A program made the position numbers and the translations under genes. Below are positions 1 through 6,144 of a stretch of 10,245 bases of DNA, piece by piece. The notes under the pieces are model-generated. The model did no database searches and was not told the DNA's origin. It was given only the letters and a program-made list of their open reading frames with translations. Location: contig DJWR01000186.1 in the NCBI GenBank assembly GCA_002441055.1, positions 8,375 through 18,619 of the forward strand, written 5' to 3'. The first letter of the stretch is position 1. Every line of letters begins with the position of its first letter. The stretch is from Caulobacteraceae bacterium UBA6225 (GTDB taxonomy: Bacteria > Pseudomonadota > Alphaproteobacteria > Caulobacterales > Caulobacteraceae).

Positions 1-828
1 GTCGTCGCCGACGCAGCAGACGTTCTGCCGCTTCTGGGCCAGCAGGCGCAGCCACAGATACTGGGCGACATTGGTGTCCTGGTACTCGTCCACCAGGATG
101 AATTTGAAGCGGTCGTGATACTCGGCCAGCACGTCGGGCTGCGAGGTGAAGATGGTGATGTTGTGCAGCAAGAGGTCGCCGAAGTCGCAGGCGTTCAGCA
201 CCCGCAGCCGCTCCTGATAGAGCCGGTAGAGCGCCTGGCCGCGATTGTTGGCGAAGGCCGCGCCCTCGGCCGGCGGTAGCCGGTCCGGCGTCCAGCCGCG
301 GTTCTTCCAGTGGTCGATCAGCCCTGCCAGGGCCTTGGCGGTCCAGCGCTTGGAATCGATGTTCTCAGCCTCAAGCAACTGCTTGAGCAGCCGCTCCTGA
401 TCGTCGGTGTCGAGGATGGTGTAGCTGGACTTCAGCCCCACCAGCTCGGCGTGGCGACGCAGAATCTGGGCGGCGACGGAGTGGAAGGTGCCCAGCCACC
501 GCAGGCCCTCGGCCTCAGGCCCGATGATGGCGGCGATCCGCTCACGCATCTCCCGGGCGGCCTTGTTGGTGAAGGTGACAGCCAGCAACTCCCAGGGCTT
601 GGCGCGGCCGGTGGCCAGGATGTGCGCCAGCCGGGTGGTCAGCACCCGGGTCTTTCCGGTGCCAGCGCCGGCCAGGACCAGGACAGGACCCTCCACCGTC
701 TCGACGGCTTCCCGCTGCTCGGGGTTCAGGCCCTGCAGGTAGTCGGGCGCATGACCAGGCCCGCCGACGCGGGCGAGGTCGCTGATCTTCGGGATGGGGA
801 CGGCGGAGACTGATTCAGGAACGGACAT
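1..828 (-). CDS. uvrD: UvrD/PcrA-type superfamily 1 DNA helicase, N-terminal part (runs off the left edge)
   Basis: ATP-dependent 3'-5' DNA helicase of the UvrD/PcrA/Rep family, which in bacteria unwinds DNA during nucleotide excision and mismatch repair. I translated the minus strand from the ATG at 828: 276 codons are open to the edge. Helicase motifs appear in order: Q-motif LNPEQ (residues 34-38), Walker A AGAGTGKT (53-60), motif Ia VTFTNKAA (84-91), motif Ib TFHS (114-117), and motif II DEYQDT (247-252). The last residues, VGDD, are the beginning of motif III, so the C-terminal half lies outside the window. A 30-residue N-terminal extension precedes the Q-motif. The ATG has no Shine-Dalgarno sequence; ATGs at 836 and 847 are out of frame, so 828 is the best start. 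The secreted protease gene ends 40 bp upstream on the same strand but has no evident functional link. UvrD rather than PcrA or Rep is a choice of name, not proven. Confidence 0.93.
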   Translation of the reverse strand, partial: MSVPESVSAVPIPKISDLARVGGPGHAPDYLQGLNPEQREAVETVEGPVLVLAGAGTGKTRVLTTRLAHILATGRAKPWELLAVTFTNKAAREMRERIAAIIGPEAEGLRWLGTFHSVAAQILRRHAELVGLKSSYTILDTDDQERLLKQLLEAENIDSKRWTAKALAGLIDHWKNRGWTPDRLPPAEGAAFANNRGQALYRLYQERLRVLNACDFGDLLLHNITIFTSQPDVLAEYHDRFKFILVDEYQDTNVAQYLWLRLLAQKRQNVCCVGDD

Positions 829-835
829 CGGAACA

Positions 836-863
836 TATGTAGCACATGCGCGCCGCCGCTTAA
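836..863 (-). promoter_or_regulatory. Possible uvrD promoter giving a leaderless or near-leaderless transcript
   Basis: In the 40-bp gap between the protease stop and the uvrD start, the minus strand reads TTAAGC (858-863), 16 bp, then TACATA (836-841), inside GCTACATA, which resembles the alphaproteobacterial -10 GCTANAWC. The -35 is weak. Transcription would begin about at the ATG at 828, which agrees with the absence of a ribosome binding site. This is inference from base pattern only. Confidence 0.3.
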
Positions 864-868
864 GGCCC

Positions 869-2461
869 TCAGGCCAGCATCCAGTCTCCCAATGCGGAAG
901 ACGCGACCCCCACCAGGATCATCTGAGCGCCGCCTGCCATGCTGATCACCGTATCGGCGCCTGAGGCGGCCAGGGTCCAGGTCGTGCCCGGGTCAAAGCG
1001 CACCCGGTCGCCTTCGGCGCTGTTGAAGTCCAGCACACGGTCGACGCCGGCGTCGCCGAAGGTGTTGAAAATGTCGGCGCCTGCGCCGCCGCTGATCGTG
1101 TCATCGCCCCGGTCGCCGGAAATCCAGTCGTTTCCAGGTCCGCCAAACAGCTGGTCCTCCCCCTGGCCGCCGCGGATCAGGTCGTTTCCGTCGCCCCCAT
1201 GGCCGGTGTCGGCGCCGAGATTGCCATAGACGATGTCATCGCCGGCCTCGCCATGCAGCAGATCATTGTCCTTGCCGCCGACCACCCAGTCGCCGCCCCC
1301 TGCGCCCCACAGGGTGTCAGCCCCGACATTGCCGTGGAGATCATCGAAGTCCGCGCCGCCCCAGATCTGGTCAGCCCCATCCATGCCGCGCAGATAGCTG
1401 CGGCCGTCCCCGCCGCGGATCAGGTTGTCGGCGCTGTTGCCCAGGATGGTGTCAGCGCCCGGCCCGGCGATGACGTTCTCAATCACCGTGTTGTAGGCAA
1501 GCCCCAGATTGTCGGTCCAGGTGTAGGTCTCCGGCTTCAGGATGTGCTCGTTGAAGAAGTCCTGCGCCCAGGGAAAGCGAACCAGCATCTCGGCGATCTG
1601 GGCCTGGGCGGTGAACTGGGCGATGGAGGAATAGGCCCCGGGCGCCAGATCGATCACCGAACCGCGGGTGTGACCCGACAGGTCGAAGGTGTCGACGCCG
1701 CCGGCGTCATAGATGGCCTGGAAGAAGGGGCGGCTCTGATCCCAACTGTAGGTGGTGTCGCCAGCCCCGGTGGCCGGATCAGCGCCATAGCGGGTCTGAA
1801 TGGCCAGGATGTCGAAGACCATCGGCGTCTCGGGCGCCACCCGCGTGGGGTTGATCTGCACACCTGTCGAAGTGGCGACCGCCTGCCAGTGCAGGCTGTC
1901 CACCGGCTCGGTGTAGGACATCACCGTATAGCGCTTGGAGTCATAGGCGGTCGGAAGGGTGGTCCCCTCCTCGAACGGGTGCTTCAGCCCAATGGCGTGG
2001 CCGAGCTCATGGATCGTGGCGCCGAAGTCAAAGCCGCCCATGTTGAAGCTGGACTCAGCCTCCTCGTGGCTGATCCAGATGTCGCCCATATAGGGTTGGC
2101 CAGCGCCGCCATAGCTTGCGGGATAGTAGGCGAAGCCCCAGGAGGGGTCGCCATCCACCTCGTCGTCCACGGCCGCCACATCGGTGAAGGCCACCCGGAT
2201 CTGACCAGGCGTGGTGACGTCGTCTGTCTGCACGAACCGGCTGGCGATCAGCCGGTCCCAGGTGTCGACCGCGGCGGAAAACCTCAGGCTCTGGGCGCTG
2301 TTGAGCACGCCATAGCCGGTCACGGTGGGCTCCTCGCCGGCGTCATAGCCGGGCCAGGTCGAACCTTCCCGCGGGATGCTGTAGGTGATGGTCGAGCCGC
2401 CCCACCACCGGGTGGCGGTGAGCAGGCTGGCGACAATACTGCTGGCGTCGGGGGCGGCCAT
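869..2461 (-). CDS. Secreted RTX metalloprotease, serralysin-like (peptidase family M10)
   Basis: Zinc endopeptidase of the metzincin clan, expected to be exported by a type I (ABC) secretion system and to fold outside the cell on binding calcium. The 530-residue protein has the zinc site HELGHAIGLKHP at residues 151-162 (ligands H151, H155, H161; catalytic E152) and the Met-turn VMSY with M181 and Y183. Residues 328-467 form an RTX beta-roll of about 14 degenerate glycine/aspartate nonapeptides. The last 60 residues, with a hydrophobic MILVGV run, fit the serralysin-type C-terminal secretion region. There is no N-terminal Sec signal, as expected for type I export. The ATG at 2461 is weakly served by GAGAG; it matches the family start just ahead of the catalytic domain. 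No ABC transporter, membrane-fusion protein or inhibitor gene is nearby, so export must rely on genes elsewhere. In Caulobacter an M10 protease (SapA) clips S-layer protein; a similar role here is only a suggestion. Confidence 0.92.
   Translation of the reverse strand: MAAPDASSIVASLLTATRWWGGSTITYSIPREGSTWPGYDAGEEPTVTGYGVLNSAQSLRFSAAVDTWDRLIASRFVQTDDVTTPGQIRVAFTDVAAVDDEVDGDPSWGFAYYPASYGGAGQPYMGDIWISHEEAESSFNMGGFDFGATIHELGHAIGLKHPFEEGTTLPTAYDSKRYTVMSYTEPVDSLHWQAVATSTGVQINPTRVAPETPMVFDILAIQTRYGADPATGAGDTTYSWDQSRPFFQAIYDAGGVDTFDLSGHTRGSVIDLAPGAYSSIAQFTAQAQIAEMLVRFPWAQDFFNEHILKPETYTWTDNLGLAYNTVIENVIAGPGADTILGNSADNLIRGGDGRSYLRGMDGADQIWGGADFDDLHGNVGADTLWGAGGGDWVVGGKDNDLLHGEAGDDIVYGNLGADTGHGGDGNDLIRGGQGEDQLFGGPGNDWISGDRGDDTISGGAGADIFNTFGDAGVDRVLDFNSAEGDRVRFDPGTTWTLAASGADTVISMAGGAQMILVGVASSALGDWMLA
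1061..1480 (-). repeat. RTX nonapeptide repeat tract in the metalloprotease
   Basis: This stretch encodes protease residues 328-467, about 14 tandem units of the GGxGxDxUx type, for example GGAGADIF, GGPGNDWIS and GEAGDDIVY. Such units bind calcium in a parallel beta-roll. Several are degenerate (GMDGADQIW, GNLGADTGH), so the units have diverged, and at DNA level they are not an exact repeat. Confidence 0.85.
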
Positions 2462-2546
2462 GAACGCTCTCGCGCTGAGATAGAGAACGACTTCAATAGC
2501 CTAGGATCGGGCGCAAGCCCGTAACGAAGTGCTAATAGCCCGGTCT

Positions 2547-2564
2547 GGTCACCTGGAAGTGACC
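2547..2564. promoter_or_regulatory. Interrupted palindrome between the protease and receptor genes (possible operator)
   Basis: GGTCAC-CTGGAA-GTGACC is a perfect 6+6 inverted repeat with a 6-base spacer in the 128-bp region between the divergent protease (start 2461) and receptor (start 2590). It lies 26 bp before the receptor ATG. The size and symmetry fit a dimeric regulator's site; I cannot name the regulator and I see no second copy in the window. Confidence 0.35.
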
Positions 2565-2589
2565 CCCGCACCAACCCCATGAGACGCTG

Positions 2590-4581
2590 ATGCCCGACAT
2601 GCCGCCCCCGATGGTTTCCGAGGTCCAGGTCACCGCGCCGCGCCTGGCGCCCAGCCCTGCGGACCTCGGCTTTTCCATCGCGCGGGTAGGACGGGAGGAT
2701 CTGGCCAACAGTCCGCGCCTGGACGAGGCCCTGCGGGCCGAGCCTGGGGTCTCCCTCTTTCGACGCACAGGCAGCGAGGTCGCCAACCCGACCATCCAGG
2801 GCCTGTCGCTGCGGGCGATCGCCCCCTCGGGCGCCGGCCGGGCCCTGGTGACCCTGGATGGCGCGCCACAGAATGATCCCTTTGGCGGCTGGGTGATCTG
2901 GTCGGCTCTTCCGCCAGAGGGGCTGGCGGGCGCCGACATCATCAAGGGGGCCGGCGCTGGACCCTATGGGGCGGGCGCCCTGACCGGCGTGGTGGCTTTG
3001 CAGGAGCGTGAGCCGCGGTCGGGGCTTTCGGCGCTCGACCTCTCGGCCGGCGAGTATGGGACCTATCGGGGCGCCGCAGCCTTCGGCGGCGAACACCTGG
3101 CGGTGGTGGTCTCAGGTCTCACTCAGGACGGCTATGTGCCCGTCCGAGGGGCGGGCCGCGGTGTGGTGGACCAGGCCGCAGGCCTTGATCAGGTTTCCGC
3201 CGCCGCACGGCTGCAAGGCCAGGTGGCGGGGATCAACGCCGCTTTCCGTCTTACCGCCTTCGAAGAGCGCCGGGGCGGCGGTGTTGAGGGCGTGGATTCC
3301 GAGGCCAGCGGCGGTGCGGCGACCCTGTCCCTGGCTCAACCTTCGGCTACCGACGCCGGCGGCTGGCGACTGCAGGCCTGGCTGCGCACTAGCGACCTGA
3401 AGAACCGCTTCGCCGCGGTGGAGGCCGATCGTTCGGCCAGCCGCCCGGCCGCCGAACAGCTGGCGACCCCGGCCCTGGGCTATGGCCTGAACGCCGCCTG
3501 GCGGGCGGTGAACGGTCCCTGGACCTGGGAGGTCGGCGCCGACCTGAGGGTCGCCGACGGGGAGACCCGCGAGCACTTCCGCAATCTGGGCGCAGGCTTC
3601 ACCCGCGGCCGCGTGGCCGGTGGGCGCACTCAGGTGGGCGGTGTCTACGGCGAGGCCACCCGGGCAGGGGAGCGGCTGCTGCTCACCGGCGGCCTGCGGC
3701 TGGACGGCTGGGAGGCCAGCGAAGCTCGGCGCATCGAGCGCGACCTGAACGGCGGCACAACCCTGTTAGACGTCCGCGCGCCCGACCGCAGCGGCACGAC
3801 GCCCACGGGCCGTCTTGGCGCTCGCTATGAGCTGAACGAGGCCACCTATATTCGTGGAGCGGCCTATTCCGGTTTTCGGCCTCCCACCCTCAACGAACTG
3901 CATCGCCCTTTCCGGGTGGGCAATGACATCACCGAGGCCAACCCCGCCCTGGAGCCGGAACAACTGTTTGGAGTCGAGGCGGCTATCGGCGGGCAGGGGG
4001 CGTTCGCGTGGTCGGCGGGTGTCTTCTTCAACCGTCTGGAGGACCCGATCACCAATGTGACCATTGGACAGGGGCCAGGGACCTTCCCCATAGCGGGTTT
4101 CGTGCCAGCCGGTGGGGTGCTGCGCCAACGCCAGAACGCCGGCGCCATTGAGGCTTGGGGGTTGGAGGTTTCGGCTGATCGCGACTTTGGCGCCTGGACG
4201 TTGCGCTTCGATGCGGTGGCCACGCGGGCCGAGGTGGATGGCGGGTCTGTGGCGCCACAGCTGGACGGCCTGCGCCCGGCCCAGACCCCGGAAATCGCCG
4301 CCACCCTGGGGCTAGACTGGGCGGCCAGCGAGCGCCTGCGCGTGTCAGGTCAGGTCCGGCATGAAGGCCAGCGCTATGAGGATGACCTCAACAGCCGCAC
4401 CCTGGCTGCCGCAACGACACTGGACCTCCGGGTCGCTTGGAAAACTGGACCCGACGCGGAGGTCTACTTGGCGGGTGACAACCTGTTCGATGCAGATATC
4501 CAGGCCGGTATCAGCGGTGATAGTTTGGTGACTCTAGCCGCCCCCCGCATGGTTCGGATCGGCTACAGCCTGCGGCGCTAA
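2590..4581 (+). CDS. TonB-dependent outer-membrane receptor, without an encoded signal peptide
   Basis: Outer-membrane beta-barrel receptor that takes up a scarce ligand (siderophore, cobalamin, heme or similar) with energy from TonB-ExbBD. The 663-residue protein has a TonB-box-like SEVQVTA at residues 10-16. A plug domain follows to about residue 140, with PTIQGLSLRA, ALVTLDGAPQNDPFGGW and GPYGAGALTGVV. The barrel then runs to the C-terminus, with FRPPTLNELHRPFRVGND near residues 428-445 and ANPALEPE after it. A histidine between an FRPP and an NPAL motif loosely recalls heme receptors, but this is not enough to name the ligand. The protein ends in ...RIGYSLRR rather than an aromatic residue. 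The oddity is the N-terminus: the frame closes upstream at TGA 2560-2562, no hydrophobic signal exists in any frame, and the ribosome site (GAGACG) is poor. Without a signal it could not reach the outer membrane. It may be a decayed gene or have lost its 5' end. No TonB or ABC transporter gene is adjacent. Confidence 0.88.
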   Translation: MPDMPPPMVSEVQVTAPRLAPSPADLGFSIARVGREDLANSPRLDEALRAEPGVSLFRRTGSEVANPTIQGLSLRAIAPSGAGRALVTLDGAPQNDPFGGWVIWSALPPEGLAGADIIKGAGAGPYGAGALTGVVALQEREPRSGLSALDLSAGEYGTYRGAAAFGGEHLAVVVSGLTQDGYVPVRGAGRGVVDQAAGLDQVSAAARLQGQVAGINAAFRLTAFEERRGGGVEGVDSEASGGAATLSLAQPSATDAGGWRLQAWLRTSDLKNRFAAVEADRSASRPAAEQLATPALGYGLNAAWRAVNGPWTWEVGADLRVADGETREHFRNLGAGFTRGRVAGGRTQVGGVYGEATRAGERLLLTGGLRLDGWEASEARRIERDLNGGTTLLDVRAPDRSGTTPTGRLGARYELNEATYIRGAAYSGFRPPTLNELHRPFRVGNDITEANPALEPEQLFGVEAAIGGQGAFAWSAGVFFNRLEDPITNVTIGQGPGTFPIAGFVPAGGVLRQRQNAGAIEAWGLEVSADRDFGAWTLRFDAVATRAEVDGGSVAPQLDGLRPAQTPEIAATLGLDWAASERLRVSGQVRHEGQRYEDDLNSRTLAAATTLDLRVAWKTGPDAEVYLAGDNLFDADIQAGISGDSLVTLAAPRMVRIGYSLRR

Positions 4582-4656
4582 GGTCTGGCGGGTGTGATCA
4601 CCGAAGCCGAGCGGCTCAGCGATCACACCCGTGTTCGTATGCTAGTCAGACCTTAG
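4578..4656. terminator. Nested inverted repeat between convergent genes; probable bidirectional terminator
   Basis: Outer arms CTAAGGTCTG (4578-4587) and CAGACCTTAG (4647-4656) pair perfectly over 10 bp. Inside them, CGGGTGTGATC (4589-4599) and GATCACACCCG (4621-4631) pair perfectly over 11 bp, with a small AGCC/GGCT helix (4605-4608 with 4613-4616) in the loop. The receptor stop TAA (4579-4581) is in the left outer arm and the DUF4168-like gene's stop (4653-4655, minus strand) is in the right one. No long U-tract follows on either strand, so it may stop polymerase without one or protect both 3' ends. Confidence 0.65.
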
Positions 4657-5063
4657 TTGGCGCCCGCCGCGACGCCATTGGCCTGCATCGCCTGGCCGAT
4701 CCGCAGCCGGAGCGCCTCGTCGTTCTGAGCGGCCTGGGCGATCAGATTGTATTGCTGCGGGGTGAGGCCTGCCTGCTGCACGGCCTGACCCATTTCGGTG
4801 GCCGCCTGCCGCTGGAGCTCGGTGCGGGCCGCATCGTCGGTCGCCGCCTCGATCTGGGGGCTGTATTTCTCGTTCAGGCTGGTCACCTGGTTCATCGCCA
4901 GGGTGAAGCTGTTGATCATTTCGTCGGTGATTTCGGACGACTCCTGCGGGGCGGCCTGTTCCTGCGGCGCCTGAGCCGGGGCGGTCTCCTGAGCCTGAAC
5001 GGCGGTCGCGCCAAGGGCGGCGATCATGGCGGAGGCGGCGAGGAGGGGGAGCGTCTTGCGCAT
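4653..5063 (-). CDS. Exported DUF4168-like helical protein
   Basis: Small secreted or periplasmic protein of unknown biochemical role. The chosen start, ATG at 5063, gives 136 residues. It begins with a clear Sec signal (MRK, then a hydrophobic core) with a cleavage site after AVQA at about residue 24, and it has a good ribosome site, AAAGGA, 8-9 bases upstream. A longer frame to 5129 would bury the signal and is rejected. After a Gln/Ala/Pro-rich linker (25-43), residues 45-130 are helical. They include the segment GLTPQQYNLIAQAAQNDEALRLRI (99-122), which resembles the conserved C-terminal half of DUF4168 as I remember it; a profile search would settle this. The gene lies 201 bp downstream of the GST gene on the same strand, with a hairpin between them, so it probably has its own promoter. 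It converges on the TonB receptor and shares its terminator palindrome. Confidence 0.85.
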   Translation of the reverse strand: MRKTLPLLAASAMIAALGATAVQAQETAPAQAPQEQAAPQESSEITDEMINSFTLAMNQVTSLNEKYSPQIEAATDDAARTELQRQAATEMGQAVQQAGLTPQQYNLIAQAAQNDEALRLRIGQAMQANGVAAGAN

Positions 5064-5175
5064 GTCTGGTGTCCTTTTCGGGTGACGACAGACCGGCAGC
5101 CCGTCGAGGCGCCGGATAATTCGCATCACGAACCAGTGCGTCAGCGCCAGCGCCCAAGATGGGCCAAATCGTCAC

Positions 5176-5190
5176 GTTTCCGACGGAAAC
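5176..5190. promoter_or_regulatory. 15-bp palindrome upstream of the DUF4168-like gene (possible operator)
   Basis: GTTTCCGACGGAAAC is a perfect 7+7 inverted repeat about one central base, 113 bp before the ATG at 5063. It sits between the GST stop and the DUF4168-like start and fits a small dimeric regulator's site; the regulator is unknown. Confidence 0.3.
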
Positions 5191-5202
5191 CCGCCAAGAT
5201 AT

Positions 5203-5238
5203 CCCTCAGGCAACGAAGTTTTTTACGTCGCCTGAGGG
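5203..5238 (-). terminator. Strong hairpin 27 bp after the GST stop, probable terminator
   Basis: On the minus strand, CCCTCAGGCGACG and CGTTGCCTGAGGG form a 13-bp stem with one G-U pair around the 10-base loop TAAAAAACTT. The plus strand has an A-C mismatch where the minus strand has G-U, so the structure is better formed in minus-strand RNA, the GST transcript. No U-tract follows, so an RNA 3' end-protecting or processing element is also possible. Confidence 0.45.
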
Positions 5239-5264
5239 GCAGGCCTGCGACCTGCTAAAGGGAC

Positions 5265-5987
5265 CTAGGCCTGGTCCGCCTCTGCCGCGGCCATGTCTGC
5301 GGCGGCTTTCGCCATCATCTTCTGGAAGACGCCGCTGCGGATCAGTTCACGCCGTTCCTCCAGGCCCCGGTGCAGTTCTTCCAGCACCTTGGCGGCCGGC
5401 GCCTGTTGCTGGATTGCGGCCCAGTAGGCGGCGACCTTGGGTGTGGAGGGGATGGGATTGTCCATGCCCACCGATGGCAGGACGTTGTCCACCAGGAAGA
5501 GGCCCGGCACGATGGCGCAGTCGGCCAGGGTCAGGCGGCCTGCGCAGGCGAAGCCATCTTCGCCTATCATCTTGTCCAGGGCCTTGATGTTGCGCACCAC
5601 CTGGCCGCCAAGCAGATCAACGATCCCCTGGTTACGGGTGTCGGCCCGGGACTGGGGCGAGAGCATGAACATGTTGTTCATGATGTAGATGTCGCCGATC
5701 CGGGCGAGGGTCCGAATCTGGGCCGTTTCCCGGGACGTGGCCCCCAGCATCGAGGGCTCGGGATAGCGTTCCTCAAGATACTCAGCGATGACCTCGGACT
5801 CCACCATGGGCTCGCCGTCTCCCTCCAGCACGGGAATGCGGCCGATGGGATAGTCTTTGCGGAACTGCGGCGTCCCGAAGGTGGCCGGACGGGCGATCTC
5901 GATATCGGTGATGCCCTTGGCGTAGATCTGCATCCGCACGCGGGCGGAATAGGGGCTCAGGTCCCCCGAATAGAGCGTTAGCGACAT
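5265..5987 (-). CDS. Glutathione S-transferase family protein
   Basis: Cytosolic GST-fold protein, likely conjugating or reducing with glutathione; the substrate cannot be read from the sequence. The 240 residues show the two-domain plan. The N-terminal thioredoxin-like domain (about 1-78) has SPYSARVR at 11-18, where S14 is a candidate catalytic serine. It also has IPVL with the cis-proline P52, and the glutathione-binding pair E63-S64 in VESEVIAEYLEERYP. The C-terminal helical domain (about 85-215) contains LTLADCAIVP near 152-161, the usual N-capping box and buried aspartate. A charged, Ala-rich tail follows. The start at 5987 is preceded by AGGA at a suitable distance. Length is slightly above the typical 200-220. 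Its promoter must lie in the 157 bp shared with divergent rlmJ. The SxxS motif recalls the zeta/maleylacetoacetate isomerase and stringent-starvation groups, but I would not assign a subclass. Confidence 0.9.
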   Translation of the reverse strand: MSLTLYSGDLSPYSARVRMQIYAKGITDIEIARPATFGTPQFRKDYPIGRIPVLEGDGEPMVESEVIAEYLEERYPEPSMLGATSRETAQIRTLARIGDIYIMNNMFMLSPQSRADTRNQGIVDLLGGQVVRNIKALDKMIGEDGFACAGRLTLADCAIVPGLFLVDNVLPSVGMDNPIPSTPKVAAYWAAIQQQAPAAKVLEELHRGLEERRELIRSGVFQKMMAKAAADMAAAEADQA

Positions 5988-6144
5988 CTAGGTCATCCTG
6001 GTGGCGTTTGGAAAACGAGGCGGAGCACTTCGCGACCCATGTTGCCAGAGGTCGGCGGCGACCGCCACCGGATTGGTCGTGCCCTTCGTATCGATCAACG
6101 TGGTAGGAAGCGCGCCGCGTCCTCAATCACGCCGCCGGTGCCTC

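Noticed and set aside
819..834. GAAC-N8-GAAC over the uvrD start, resembling the alphaproteobacterial LexA box
   Set aside because: The LexA site is GTTC-N7-GTTC (11-bp period); here the spacing is N8 (12-bp period), which puts the half-sites out of register. It is suggestive for uvrD but not a match.
1199..2524. 441-codon open frame on the plus strand opposite the protease gene
   Set aside because: It lies wholly antisense to a gene with unmistakable metalloprotease motifs, its translation has no recognisable domain, and long antisense frames are expected at this GC content.
5064..5129. 22-codon extension of the DUF4168-like gene
   Set aside because: The signal peptide begins at MRKTLPLL with a good ribosome site; the extension would place a charged stretch before the signal.
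4642..5175. 177-codon minus-strand frame overlapping the DUF4168-like gene
   Set aside because: It is in another frame of the same strand, Arg/Gly/Pro-rich, with no signal or domain; the overlapping frame has a signal peptide, ribosome site and family-like segment.
6001..6144. 48-codon N-terminal extension of rlmJ from ATG 6001
   Set aside because: RlmJ proteins begin with M-x-YRHxFHAGN; the extension has no family similarity and covers the promoter region shared with the GST gene.
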